35,034 nt of DNA from Clostridia bacterium (lineage in GTDB: Bacteria; Bacillota; Clostridia; Oscillospirales; CAG-382), in assembly GCA_017549405.1 (NCBI GenBank), contig JAFYUY010000080.1:1-35034 (forward strand). Direction: 5' to 3'. The position numbers and the translations under genes are program-made. The notes beneath the pieces were generated by a model. That model did no database searches. It had not been told where the DNA came from and saw only the letters and a program-made list of their open reading frames with translations. Positions 26,401 to 34,853 of the stretch are shown here, in pieces. The first letter of the stretch is position 1. Each line of letters opens with the position of its first letter.

Positions 26401-29400
26401 TTTCAAAAGTGCAAAGCACACGTATTTCAGATATAACCGGTGCTTTATATGTGATATACAGATCGGACTGTCCCGTTCCCGCTCTTTCTTCCTTCCCCGA
26501 GGCTTCACGCGGAAACTACGGCATACGTATTGTTGGCGAAGGAAGCGTGACTCCGGCATATGGTGCAGACGGAAAAATCATACCCGGAAGCATCCATGCT
26601 ACCTCGAGCAACAATATGTTGGTAAAAATAACCAATTCAAACGGCTTTGAAACAGTTTATCCCCAGGGCGATATTGCACTTGTACCCGGAAGCTACACGG
26701 CTGAATTTATTGAAACTAAAGTTATTGCCTCGGAAAACTTTAACGTCACAGCCCCCATGCCCGGCTTCTATGCAGATGAGAAATTATTCACCTCTTCCGC
26801 TTATTACGCAAGAACAAAATGGTATAGCAATGACTCCGAAGTGACAAAATTCGCAAGCGGAAACAGTTATACAGTTAAAATAACCGTTTACCCTTATTCG
26901 TATGCTGACACTTCAAGTTTTTCATCCGCAACAGTAAACGGCAATGCCGCGCAGGTAATAAAAAATGCAAACGGCACTTTCACGGTATCCTACTCCTTCC
27001 CCGCTATATTTGTTGAGTATAAAAAATATGTAAGTTCCCAAAACGGCAGTGACTCCGGAAACGGATCGCAGTCAAAGCCCTTTGCCACACTATCCGCAGC
27101 AATAAAATCGCTTGCATCGACCGGCGGTACCATATATATATGTGACAAAGTATTCTGCGACAATTCCATCCCCACCTCATCAAAGCCCATACTCATAACA
27201 TCCGAAGGATTTAAAAACGGTGAACTTGTACTTCGCGACAATGCCGCTTTCCCGGCAAGCGGAGACGTGATGTTCAACAATATAAAGATCACCATGGGCG
27301 AAGCCTCACACTTCGATGACCGCGGTCACAAGATCGTATTTGGCGACGGTGCGATCATTGAAAAAGGAAAGATATTCCATGTGGGTCCTTATGCCGCTTA
27401 CCAAAACTACCCCACCATAGATTCCTGCGATATAACGCTCGGTGCTTCTACCTCCATGTCCTCGCTTTATGTGGGTGGTGCATATCTGAGAAACAGCGCA
27501 TCCGGCATAAAGGGAGATGTGAAGATAACCTTGAACGGTGCCACTGTATCTTACTTCAATTTCGGTCCCGACAAGTATCTCCCCGAACACACCAGCGCTT
27601 ATATGGGCGGAAATCTTCTTGTTACCATAAACAGCGGAAGCATCGGAAGCATTAAAAACAGCAAGGTTGAGCTTGATGTTTCCGAAGACACGGTATATCA
27701 GTTCATTTACAACAACGGCACCCCTGATTCCTCTCAGGGAATAGCCGACGCCGTTCCTCCCGCAAAACTTTATACCATATATTCCGGAGTCGGTGGCCGC
27801 GTTGAACACGCATATGATGAAAACGGAAACTCGATTGCCGGCACATTTGATATCATCCCGAACGAAGATCATATAGCGATAATCACAAGAAACAACAGCT
27901 ACACCACGGTTTCTTACGGCGGAAGATATACTCTGCCTGCCGGAAGTGCCGTGAAAGTAGACTATGTTGAAAACGCTTATGCTTTCAAAAATTACAAGGT
28001 GGATCTCGGCGGAGGTAAAGCCGTATACGGAATGTTCTCTGTGAATTCCGAAGGTATTATCCATTTCAACACTTCTCCCGAAAAATCGGGTTACATATTC
28101 GAAGGCTGGTATGCCGATGAAAACTTCACGGAGCTTGTGAGAGACGGCGACTTTATCGGTGATGAGCTTGTGCTTTATGCAAAGTATTCCGCATTCACCA
28201 CAAGCACCATCGTTCCCAAATTCTCGGTGCGCGGAGTTCAGATGCGCGTTCCGCTGAAAGAAGGAGACGAGGCTCAGGGCTTGCGCTTCATAACATCTCT
28301 CAGCAACGATATTGTAGATACCATATGCAGCTTCTCAAACAAAAACAGTTCGGGACTTCGTCCTTCATTGACCTCAGACTCATGCTACGGAACAGTGGTT
28401 ATTCCCACCGAAAAGCTTGGCGGAAAAGCACTTCTGGACGGAGGAATTTATTACTACAACGGCAAAAATTATAAAGCAAAAACAGTTCCTGCCGTGAATC
28501 TTTATTCCAAAAACGCAGAAATCACAGAATACACCGCATGTGTTGTAAGCATCACCGAGGATAACTATCTGCGCAACTATTCAGTACGTCCTTACATCAA
28601 GTATTACACACGTTCCGGAAACCTCACCACGGTTTACGGTGATGAATACAGCGTAAGCGTTATCGATACCACATATGCGATCCTTGAACAAAGCGCGGAA
28701 AGCGTTGCGGTACGTGAATATCTGCGCAACAACATCATGGCATCCTATGCAGAGCGTCTCGGAATTGAGTTTATTCCTTCCGATCTTCTTGAAGAAATCA
28801 AGGAAAAGACTGCTCAGTATAAATCCAACATAGTAAACAGCGCAAACCTTTCTTTGAGTTCCATAAAGGGTACGGTTTATTACGTATCCCCCGACGGAAG
28901 CGATGATAACAACGGAAAATCTCCCTCCACCGCATGGAAATCCATTGCAAAGGTAAACTCCAACCTTGCGGCAGGCGATGCCGTTCTCTTCCGCCGTGAT
29001 GCCGAATACCGAGGCAGGATCACTGCAAGGCAGGGTGTGACCTATTCCGCATACGGAACAGGCGCAAAGCCCATTATAAACGGTTCGTTGAGAGATTATG
29101 CCGATCCGTCACTCTGGACCGAAACAGGAATAGAAAACGTTTACAAGCTCTCTACCCGCATAAACAACGTGGGAATCATCGCATTTGACCACAACGACAT
29201 AATCGGAGATTACGACCAGCTTGTGGGAACCATGCGTGTTTCGGGCGTTTTGTATGACGGAGAGATGTTCATTAATCAGCATAACTTAAAGCGCGATCTT
29301 GAATTCTATTCCAACTTCTCAAACGGCGATCTTTACCTTTACAGTTCCGAAGGAAACCCCGGTTCAAGATTCTCATCCATCGAAATCGGAGGTTACGGCA

Positions 29401-30215
29401 ACCTTCTTACTCCCAGCAGCAACGTTGTGGTGGATAACCTCACATTTGTTTACGGCGGTTCACACGGTGTGGGTGGCGGTGGCGGTCTTGCTACCTATGA
29501 CGCTGACGGCAACTTCATAAGCATCGGCGGAACAAAGAACCTTACCGTTAAGAACTGCATATTCGCATGGGTCGGTGGTTCCATCCTTCCCGGATATAAC
29601 GAAGGCAACACCACTCGCTACGGAAATGCCGTTGAAATGTACGGAAGTGCCGACGGATACACTGTGGATAATTGCTGGATCTATCAGATATATGACACGG
29701 CTGTAACTCACCAGGTTTCCGCCAAGACCACCGGAAACACCATGCAGCAAAACGTTACTTACCGCAACAACCTTATCGAATACTGCCATTGGTCCATAGA
29801 ATTCTACAATGCTCCCTGCTGTAATGACCACCTCAGAATAACCCGCCACATCCTTTCGGAAAACAACATCGTCCGTATGGGCGGTTACGGTTGGGGAAGT
29901 GTACTCCGTCCCACGGGTGCCACACTTTACAACAGCTTCGGTCTTTCAAGAATTCCCGAGCAGACATATGACTTTGTGGCAAAAAATAACATCTTCTTCC
30001 GTTCTGCAGGTCCCATCTTCCGTATAAACGCAAATGCCAGTGAAGATAATCTTGAATTTGAAAACAACCTTTACGTTCAGGATTACGGAAATCATTTCAG
30101 CTGGTATAAGGGCTCGCACTATCCTTACGATGAAAACGTAAGCTCGCTTCTCAGCGGTGAAGGTTCTCAGATCAAAGAAGTCAATACCCGCGGAGTTTAT
30201 TACTACGCACCTTAA
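23403..30215 (+). CDS. Giant secreted multi-module beta-helix protein (2,270 aa)
   Basis: Secreted protein with a signal peptide (STRIAALIMSLAVSLPGIT, cut probably after GFA). An N-terminal jelly-roll-like region covers about 40-290. Three related beta-helix-type modules follow at about 320-700, 788-1200 and 1205-1535. The second and third open with YVDGTYGKDTNYGG and YVSSQNGSDSGNGS plus a (K)xFAT/DAAIxxA line, and share Gly/Asn-rich turns (NLNGGTY, TINSGSIGS) and tails of the type GxVxxAYxxxGxxIxG. InlB/Flg_new-type repeats lie at about 716-785 (GYVFAGW) and 1545-1598 (GYIFEGWYADENF). A domain beginning RGVQMRVPL (about 1609-1800) precedes the C-terminal right-handed beta-helix (about 1823-2270, YVSPDGSDDNNGKSP, YRNNLIEYCHWSIEF). 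No LPXTG, SLH or dockerin anchor is visible. The fold suggests a polysaccharide lyase or hydrolase, but no catalytic residues can be assigned. Confidence 0.9.
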   Translation: MKKSTRIAALIMSLAVSLPGITIPGFAEENTVGEENTALLAEETVLPAKYTVNRLESLLPLETAKTGITTIETLGVDKTVSLSKYSGGDAASGAVIENNIYGLSTFYPDLYTSEYKYIEAVYFYASDSKTPYNGNMQFTLGYSKNVATNERSNFLSLTIPSETPVVTDKWASQVFDVSEVSENYPEFFEESFAYDHVRLRPFGSLTNSAVDNSDKIYIKELNFYKNDPRIFDKTCNVYYYPSESSARAGSDNYLYSESWNARIQNKVSSTLIGADECDSWISVEDGRKYASGQKYTYDCEADLFLYPSTANGYSGYTATYVSDSGIIDGISETVYSDISLALTSVGNNKNVIVYVSGATVLPTIVGSEDCGSIIIKGFDGTNDILEASKSGSKFLCDTVIENITIKAQSIDERWISARNCKLTIDSSCKFELSDEYTHSGTQTRTGLYVGISSSSTGYSHYSFNNPDVVYTMLAPVGGYGSSTYIADGNVVFDLNDGIYSSIYGAVRNGNPSTSNYQILNGDADFNLNGGTYKSITSNSTTGGYVNGNITFNINGGSYTSSKFIFGNSQSKGTQYSSANSVSLIVNADKLSEAGQSASALTVTENSTYASIDIGKTILIFNRTDISGVLPTSVSVPSADYFLKVNGGSAVPVFAAQNSDVPGEFLGFDIKCTNRGYAPYIGDTRLWKNKYGYYDIPETQNGQATDITFRNSLEGVYFMLHFDSNGGAGTVQSQKHEGNTVTNLPDCSFTKNGYVFAGWQYNGNMYPEGAEYTVESDAVFSAVWADPNEISTIYVDGTYGKDTNYGGSASAALKTFDAAIAKAHSISVNKIVVLSTVKSTLTAIPYSSERLYISSSDERKNYGGSLIISSPLAVMRPVTFENMGLGCDAYQHISTRSSHVIFGEGLYAAEGTNGIYLHAGAIASAVTGINTEIHSGKFAAAYFGGAYFLNDGEIAVRGDSLLTVNGAVDFSPIFGFDGYTGRNGNAVFDGSVAFIVNKGSVSKVQSTRISDITGALYVIYRSDCPVPALSSFPEASRGNYGIRIVGEGSVTPAYGADGKIIPGSIHATSSNNMLVKITNSNGFETVYPQGDIALVPGSYTAEFIETKVIASENFNVTAPMPGFYADEKLFTSSAYYARTKWYSNDSEVTKFASGNSYTVKITVYPYSYADTSSFSSATVNGNAAQVIKNANGTFTVSYSFPAIFVEYKKYVSSQNGSDSGNGSQSKPFATLSAAIKSLASTGGTIYICDKVFCDNSIPTSSKPILITSEGFKNGELVLRDNAAFPASGDVMFNNIKITMGEASHFDDRGHKIVFGDGAIIEKGKIFHVGPYAAYQNYPTIDSCDITLGASTSMSSLYVGGAYLRNSASGIKGDVKITLNGATVSYFNFGPDKYLPEHTSAYMGGNLLVTINSGSIGSIKNSKVELDVSEDTVYQFIYNNGTPDSSQGIADAVPPAKLYTIYSGVGGRVEHAYDENGNSIAGTFDIIPNEDHIAIITRNNSYTTVSYGGRYTLPAGSAVKVDYVENAYAFKNYKVDLGGGKAVYGMFSVNSEGIIHFNTSPEKSGYIFEGWYADENFTELVRDGDFIGDELVLYAKYSAFTTSTIVPKFSVRGVQMRVPLKEGDEAQGLRFITSLSNDIVDTICSFSNKNSSGLRPSLTSDSCYGTVVIPTEKLGGKALLDGGIYYYNGKNYKAKTVPAVNLYSKNAEITEYTACVVSITEDNYLRNYSVRPYIKYYTRSGNLTTVYGDEYSVSVIDTTYAILEQSAESVAVREYLRNNIMASYAERLGIEFIPSDLLEEIKEKTAQYKSNIVNSANLSLSSIKGTVYYVSPDGSDDNNGKSPSTAWKSIAKVNSNLAAGDAVLFRRDAEYRGRITARQGVTYSAYGTGAKPIINGSLRDYADPSLWTETGIENVYKLSTRINNVGIIAFDHNDIIGDYDQLVGTMRVSGVLYDGEMFINQHNLKRDLEFYSNFSNGDLYLYSSEGNPGSRFSSIEIGGYGNLLTPSSNVVVDNLTFVYGGSHGVGGGGGLATYDADGNFISIGGTKNLTVKNCIFAWVGGSILPGYNEGNTTRYGNAVEMYGSADGYTVDNCWIYQIYDTAVTHQVSAKTTGNTMQQNVTYRNNLIEYCHWSIEFYNAPCCNDHLRITRHILSENNIVRMGGYGWGSVLRPTGATLYNSFGLSRIPEQTYDFVAKNNIFFRSAGPIFRINANASEDNLEFENNLYVQDYGNHFSWYKGSHYPYDENVSSLLSGEGSQIKEVNTRGVYYYAP

Positions 30216-30222
30216 AACAAAC

Positions 30223-30249
30223 GGGGACGTAAAACTTATTTACGTCCCC
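30223..30249 (+). terminator. Hairpin between giant gene and deacetylase gene
   Basis: Perfect 11-bp stem GGGGACGTAAA/TTTACGTCCCC with loop ACTTA eight bases after the stop codon. There is no T tract after it, so partial termination or 3' end protection with readthrough into the deacetylase gene is more likely than full termination. Confidence 0.55.
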
Positions 30250-30279
30250 GGAATATATAAAGGCAAGGAGGATCACGAT

Positions 30280-31104
30280 ATGATAATGAAATTCCCCGGC
30301 AAAAAACTGAAAGCCGTAACCTTAAGCTATGACGATGGTGTACGTGATGACATAAGATTGGTTGAGACCATGGCAAAATACGGTCTGCGCGGCACATTCA
30401 ACCTTAACTCAGGCATATTTTCCAAAAAGAGCGGCGAACGCAGACTCACGGCGGATGAAGCGGCAGATCTCTACGAAAAGAACGGAATGGAAATTGCTGC
30501 TCACGGACTTTTTCACCGCTTCCCCACACAGCTTGATTCAAATCTGTGTACCTATGAAATGTTGAAAGACCGCGAAAATCTTGAGGCTCTTACCGGCGGA
30601 ATAATTCGCGGATTTGCCTACGCTTACGGAAACTATAACGATGATGTTGTACGCGTGCTGGGTGACTGTGGCTATGCCTACGCAAGAACAACGGTATCCA
30701 CCGAAAAGTTCGACATCCCGATGGACTGGCTGAGAATGCCTGCCACATGCCATCACAGAAACCCAAGACTTCCCGAACTTGTTAATGAGTTTCTTAAGAG
30801 TGATGTGGATATTCCGGACTGGAGAAAAAAGCCTTCGCTCTTCTATCTTTGGGGGCACAGCTACGAATTTTCCGATAACAACAACTGGGAGATAATTGAA
30901 CGCTTTGGCGACACAGTGGGCGGCAGAGATGATGTGTGGTATGCCACAAACATTGAAATCTATGACTATGTTACAGCATACAGACGCTTGCATTACAGCT
31001 GTGATGCAAAAACCGTTATGAACCCCACATCCGCCACCATTCATCTTTATGAAAACGGTGAGGATTACACGGTACATCCGGGCGAAACAATCAAAATAAA
31101 ATAA
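30280..31104 (+). CDS. Polysaccharide deacetylase (NodB/CE4-type), cytoplasmic
   Basis: Predicted metal-dependent deacetylase of 274 residues. The NodB motifs are visible: the catalytic/metal Asp pair in SYDDGVRDD near residue 16, the metal His pair in AAHGLFHRF near residue 75, and RGFAYAYGNYNDDV for motif 3. LFYLWGHSYEF near residue 190 is typical of a Firmicute subgroup of this superfamily. AAGGAGG sits seven bases before the ATG at 30280; the frame stays open upstream into the giant gene, but those codons belong to that gene's end and the spacer. There is no signal peptide, so the substrate is probably an imported or intracellular acetylated sugar. It is likely co-transcribed with the giant gene. 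Confidence 0.85.
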   Translation: MIMKFPGKKLKAVTLSYDDGVRDDIRLVETMAKYGLRGTFNLNSGIFSKKSGERRLTADEAADLYEKNGMEIAAHGLFHRFPTQLDSNLCTYEMLKDRENLEALTGGIIRGFAYAYGNYNDDVVRVLGDCGYAYARTTVSTEKFDIPMDWLRMPATCHHRNPRLPELVNEFLKSDVDIPDWRKKPSLFYLWGHSYEFSDNNNWEIIERFGDTVGGRDDVWYATNIEIYDYVTAYRRLHYSCDAKTVMNPTSATIHLYENGEDYTVHPGETIKIK

Positions 31105-31123
31105 ATTATTAAAAACAACCTTA

Positions 31124-31161
31124 CCGGGGAGCAAAGACTATCTTGCTCCTCGGATTTTTAA
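31124..31161 (+). terminator. Terminator after the deacetylase gene
   Basis: Stem CCGGGGAGCAA/TTGCTCCTCGG (one G-U pair) with an eight-base loop, followed by ATTTTTAATT. Confidence 0.85.
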
Positions 31162-31191
31162 TTAAACTCTGCTTTTTTATGCTGAAAAGCA

Positions 31192-31220
31192 TTGATTTTA
31201 TGAAGAGAATGTGATAGAAT
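31192..31220 (+). promoter_or_regulatory. Promoter of the dockerin-protein gene
   Basis: TTGATT (31192-31197), 17-base spacer, TAGAAT (31215-31220) with TGA before the -10. The predicted leader is about 75 bases. Confidence 0.75.
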
Positions 31221-31301
31221 TATTGTTAAAGCCAATGCGGTTATTTTTTTGCAGAAATTGTTTTCCGCATAAAGTGAATCTCACCCAAAAGGAGAAAAAT
31301 C

Positions 31302-34300
31302 ATGAAAATCAAAAACCTGGTATCCATTATTGCAGCAATCGGTCTTGCAGTGGCCGGAAGCGTATTTGCCAACGCTGACAATCGCCATATCAGCCTTGAC
31401 GAAAACGGCAGGGTCATCCGCGAATATAACACAGCGGAAACGCATCCCGCACTTCGTTCCGGTACGGAAGCCATAGTTACTCAGCTCCCCATTGTTCCGA
31501 TCGGGGATACTGCCGAAGACGAAAACACGGCAGAGCTTATGGCAGACAGTGATCTTGTGGCTCACGAAATAGAAAAGTGCACCATACTTCTGTCGGAGGA
31601 TACAGCACAGCTTATCGTAAGACTCAATGAATTTTACGATGCAAAATATAAGCTTTGTGCCGAGCTTGTGGACAGAAACGACAATGTTGTTGCCACACAA
31701 ACAGGCTGCGAATACGATTTTGAAAGCCGCTGGAACTGTCAGCTTATATACGACCTTGAATACATTCCCGGCTTTGAGCTTAACGTAAGCGAAAACTATT
31801 TTGTCAAGTTCACATATTCGGGGGATTTCAACTTTGTGAATGAAACCGGCAGAGTAGGCTTTATGGTCAACGACGACCCGTATCTCAGATCCGGTGAGAT
31901 GATCGATGCAGATGCAGGTAATTTCAAATTACATGTTGCCAACTTCAATCCCGATTACACGTATTATGTGGGAATTGACGGTGTAAGATACGAGCCCACA
32001 GATATTTCCGACGGATATCTCTATGTAACGGCAGAAAATCTTGACAACTATCCTTATGATTACATACCCGTATCGCTTTATGCGCATAACGGCAGCTTTG
32101 AACGCTACTGTGGCGAGATTGAAATACCATTCATTGTTTACGGCAGTGATGCCTATGATGAACATTACAACGGACTTTATATAGAAAAAGCGATAGGTCT
32201 TGATACAAGAGCTCTCTTTTTTGATATTTACAACAAAGAAAACGGTGCGGTTTATACAGCACAGGAGGCAGCAAACATCAAGATCCATATGCTGGATACC
32301 GTAACAGGCGCAAATGTCGGTAATGCAACGGTTCAGCATTACCCAAGCGACAACTTTGTTGAAGCAAAAATAAACATCACAACCACTCCCGTAAATAACA
32401 GAGCATATCTTGTGATAGTTGACGACGGCTATACCATAAGAACTGTAACCATATATGCCACAAATTCCCCCGGCTTCAGATTCTGCGCAGTTGACGATGG
32501 CTACGGTTCGTATTCTTCTTATGATATTCCCGACCGTCAGAACTATACCGGTATGATCTTTGATTCATACAATATTTCCGACATTTCCAAGCTTGACATT
32601 TCAATTACCGATTATGACGGAAACACGGTAGTTGCGTTAGATAAAGGAAGTCTCAGATACAGAAACAATGTTACATGGGCAAATAATGTTATAAATTTCA
32701 CCATGACACGCAAGATACGCGTGGATTACGATTCAGAATATTTGTTTACAGTTAACTACAACGGTGAAACGATCAGTGTTAACGAATGTTATTTTTACCC
32801 GCTCTACGGCTCTTCAAGCAGCTATTACATAGACGGATACATAACCGATTCATTTGCCACCGAAACCAACACTTATATAGTTTTCGGGCGTCGTGTGGAG
32901 GGCTTTAACGAAGCATCTCTTAAATATGCCCTTTATTCCCGCGCAAACGGACAAAAGTATTTCGGAACAGTCGAAAGAGTGATTTGTGATGACGGTTGGT
33001 ATAAATACCTCGTGCTCAAATTTAACCATGTACTTCCCGACGGAAATTACGGTGAATGGGAACTCTTGGTATGCGATGAGTCGGGCGGAATAGTTTATCG
33101 TGAGGACGGATACGACATTCATACCGATACATTACCTTATATATATAGCTATACATATACCGATGAAAGCGGTATTGTCCACCTGTTCTGCGAAGGACTC
33201 ACCGCAGGAAACTACAAAATGACGACATTTGATACGGCACAAAACAAAGCGGTTTCCTTCCCGCTCACTTATACGGGAACAAAGGGAGAACTCACCATAT
33301 CTACCGACAAGCTTTGTTCTGTCTTGCCCAAAAACGATTGCTTCTATATCGAAGGCAACGGAAAATGGATAGGCGAGGTAGACGCATGGTTATTTAATCT
33401 TCCGTTTATTCCCGATAATGCTTTCTATGCAAAACACAAAAAACTCACCCACCATACCGCAATACTTTGCCTCCCCTTCGGTGAATACACTCAGTACAGA
33501 GTTTCCGAAGACCGCGATGCGCTTACTTCTATCCCCTTCAACGCCATGAAGCGCAATATTCTGTTTACCCTTTCCGCAGGTGATGGTCAAAAGACTGTCT
33601 ACGGTCAGTTCAAAAAGGCGGATGGTACTCTTTCCGAAATAATGTCAACAAAAATAACCTGCGATGCCATAGCTCCCATTCTTTCAAACTTTGTGGGGCT
33701 GCCCGGAAAATTAGTTAAAGAAAATGATGACTATCTGACCTTTGAATTTTCTTTCGATTCCACGGAAGCCGGCATGATCTCCATGTCATATTATGACGCA
33801 AACGGCAATCCCATAACCGATAACACCACCTACTGCTATGATATAGTTGAGGGTCAAAACCAAAAACAAATATCTCTTTGGTGCTATGAGGACGAAGACT
33901 TTTCAAAGACAGCAAAAATAAAGCTTTTTGCCATTGACGCTTCCGGAAACCAGTCGGAAATATACGAATTTGATGTGAGTGTAATTGAGCTTTATTCCAA
34001 TGTAGACGTTGCGGGCGGATATATCAAAGTGAACAATCAGACGGGATATATCGAATATGCTGAAATAACCGCTGATGAGCTCCGTATTCCCTCCAATGCC
34101 AACGGCATTACTATTACAGGTATCGCACCCTACGCTTTTTCAGATTGCAACAATATAACAAAGGTCACTATTCCCGCAACTATAACAGAGATCCCCACAG
34201 ATGCGTTCTATGGTCTTACCATTACCGAGATCGTGGGCAAAGAAGGCTCTGCTGCACAGACATTTGCAAATAATTACGGCATCGGTTTTGAAGCAATTAC

Positions 34301-34496
34301 AGTGGAACCGGGTGACGTAACAAGTGACGGAAATGTAAACCGCCAGGACCTCCTCCGCCTTGCAAAGTACTTTGCGGGCTGGGATGTGGAAATTGATGAA
34401 ATGGCATCCGATGTAACAGCAGATGGAAATGTCAACCGCCAGGATCTTCTCCGCCTTGCAAAATATTTCGCTGGCTGGGATGTGTCACTCGGCTGA
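31302..34496 (+). CDS. Secreted dockerin-containing surface protein (1,064 aa)
   Basis: Secreted protein with a signal peptide (IKNLVSIIAAIGLAVAGSVF, cut near FANA). About 870 residues follow in which I recognise no named domain. They are rich in Tyr, Asp and Asn, with many beta-strand-like stretches such as YLVIVDDGYTIRTVTIYA, which suggests Ig-like or similar beta modules. Residues about 900-1000 contain a BspA/LRR_5-type repeat (ITGIAPYAFSDCNNITKVTIP, TEIPTDAFYG). Residues about 1004-1064 are a type I dockerin with two nearly identical halves, each DVTxDGNVNRQDLLRLAKYF plus AGWDV, showing the Asp/Asn calcium ligands. A dockerin implies docking to a cohesin on a scaffold or cell-surface protein; none is encoded in this window. 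AAAAGGAG precedes the ATG. Confidence 0.9.
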   Translation: MKIKNLVSIIAAIGLAVAGSVFANADNRHISLDENGRVIREYNTAETHPALRSGTEAIVTQLPIVPIGDTAEDENTAELMADSDLVAHEIEKCTILLSEDTAQLIVRLNEFYDAKYKLCAELVDRNDNVVATQTGCEYDFESRWNCQLIYDLEYIPGFELNVSENYFVKFTYSGDFNFVNETGRVGFMVNDDPYLRSGEMIDADAGNFKLHVANFNPDYTYYVGIDGVRYEPTDISDGYLYVTAENLDNYPYDYIPVSLYAHNGSFERYCGEIEIPFIVYGSDAYDEHYNGLYIEKAIGLDTRALFFDIYNKENGAVYTAQEAANIKIHMLDTVTGANVGNATVQHYPSDNFVEAKINITTTPVNNRAYLVIVDDGYTIRTVTIYATNSPGFRFCAVDDGYGSYSSYDIPDRQNYTGMIFDSYNISDISKLDISITDYDGNTVVALDKGSLRYRNNVTWANNVINFTMTRKIRVDYDSEYLFTVNYNGETISVNECYFYPLYGSSSSYYIDGYITDSFATETNTYIVFGRRVEGFNEASLKYALYSRANGQKYFGTVERVICDDGWYKYLVLKFNHVLPDGNYGEWELLVCDESGGIVYREDGYDIHTDTLPYIYSYTYTDESGIVHLFCEGLTAGNYKMTTFDTAQNKAVSFPLTYTGTKGELTISTDKLCSVLPKNDCFYIEGNGKWIGEVDAWLFNLPFIPDNAFYAKHKKLTHHTAILCLPFGEYTQYRVSEDRDALTSIPFNAMKRNILFTLSAGDGQKTVYGQFKKADGTLSEIMSTKITCDAIAPILSNFVGLPGKLVKENDDYLTFEFSFDSTEAGMISMSYYDANGNPITDNTTYCYDIVEGQNQKQISLWCYEDEDFSKTAKIKLFAIDASGNQSEIYEFDVSVIELYSNVDVAGGYIKVNNQTGYIEYAEITADELRIPSNANGITITGIAPYAFSDCNNITKVTIPATITEIPTDAFYGLTITEIVGKEGSAAQTFANNYGIGFEAITVEPGDVTSDGNVNRQDLLRLAKYFAGWDVEIDEMASDVTADGNVNRQDLLRLAKYFAGWDVSLG

Positions 34497-34520
34497 AAAT
34501 CCACAACAAAAAAGCTTTTT

Positions 34521-34555
34521 CCCGCGGGCTTTACCGCCTGCGGGATTCTTTATTG
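34521..34555 (+). terminator. Terminator after the dockerin-protein gene
   Basis: CCCGC and GGC pair with GCC and GCGGG around a TTTACC loop, followed by ATTCTTTATTGTTTT. Confidence 0.8.
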
Positions 34556-34584
34556 TTTTATTAATTGCAAATGTTTGAAAGGTA

Positions 34585-34613
34585 TTGACTTTTGGCAAAA
34601 AAAATTGTATCAT
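34585..34613 (+). promoter_or_regulatory. Promoter at the head of the 34.6-35.0 kb leader
   Basis: TTGACT (34585-34590), 17-base spacer, TATCAT (34608-34613). The predicted start near 34620 lies about 355 bases before the next start codon, leaving an unusually long transcribed leader. Confidence 0.65.
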
Positions 34614-34619
34614 AATATT

Positions 34620-34853
34620 ACCACATACTATAAACCATTATAAAATTCGGGTATTTTTGTTTTCAAAAATACCCTCACTCTGCCTGCCCGTGAATAAATC
34701 AAAACCCGTAACAATGTGTAAAAAACGCAGGCATTGATATTTTTCAATTTTGGGTTGAGAATATTCCCGGGGGGTTATAGTGTGTGGTAACATTGAATCC
34801 TATGCCTCGTTTTTTTTGCGTGGTGCAGGTTTCTCTGTTGCCACGCATTTTTT
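34620..34853 (+). ncRNA. Candidate structured leader or small RNA, family unknown
   Basis: About 234 bases from the predicted start to an intrinsic terminator, with no ORF of note. An 11-bp hairpin lies at 34649-34674 (GGGTATTTTTG/CAAAAATACCC). A perfect 7-bp stem TGCCTGC/GCAGGCA joins 34681-34687 to 34727-34733. CAATGT at 34712-34717, inside that loop, is complementary to ACATTG at 34790-34795, a possible pseudoknot. AACCC at 34703-34707 can pair with either of two GGGTT copies (34752-34756, 34772-34776). The terminator loop carries GCAGG, able to compete for CCTGC at 34683-34687. This fits an attenuating leader or a stand-alone small RNA. I could not match it by eye to 6S, SRP, c-di-GMP or other known RNAs. 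Confidence 0.45.
34817..34853 (+). terminator. Intrinsic terminator inside the leader
   Basis: Perfect 7-bp stem TGCGTGG/CCACGCA (34817-34823 with 34841-34847), 17-base loop, then TTTTTTA. It lies 123 bases before the next start codon, with no clear new promoter after it, so the following gene would need readthrough. Confidence 0.75.

Noticed and set aside
34620-34853. Known RNA classes (6S, SRP RNA, c-di-GMP riboswitches, cobalamin, THF) for the structured leader
   Set aside because: The sequence signatures I remember for these classes are absent. A covariance-model search would be needed to be sure.
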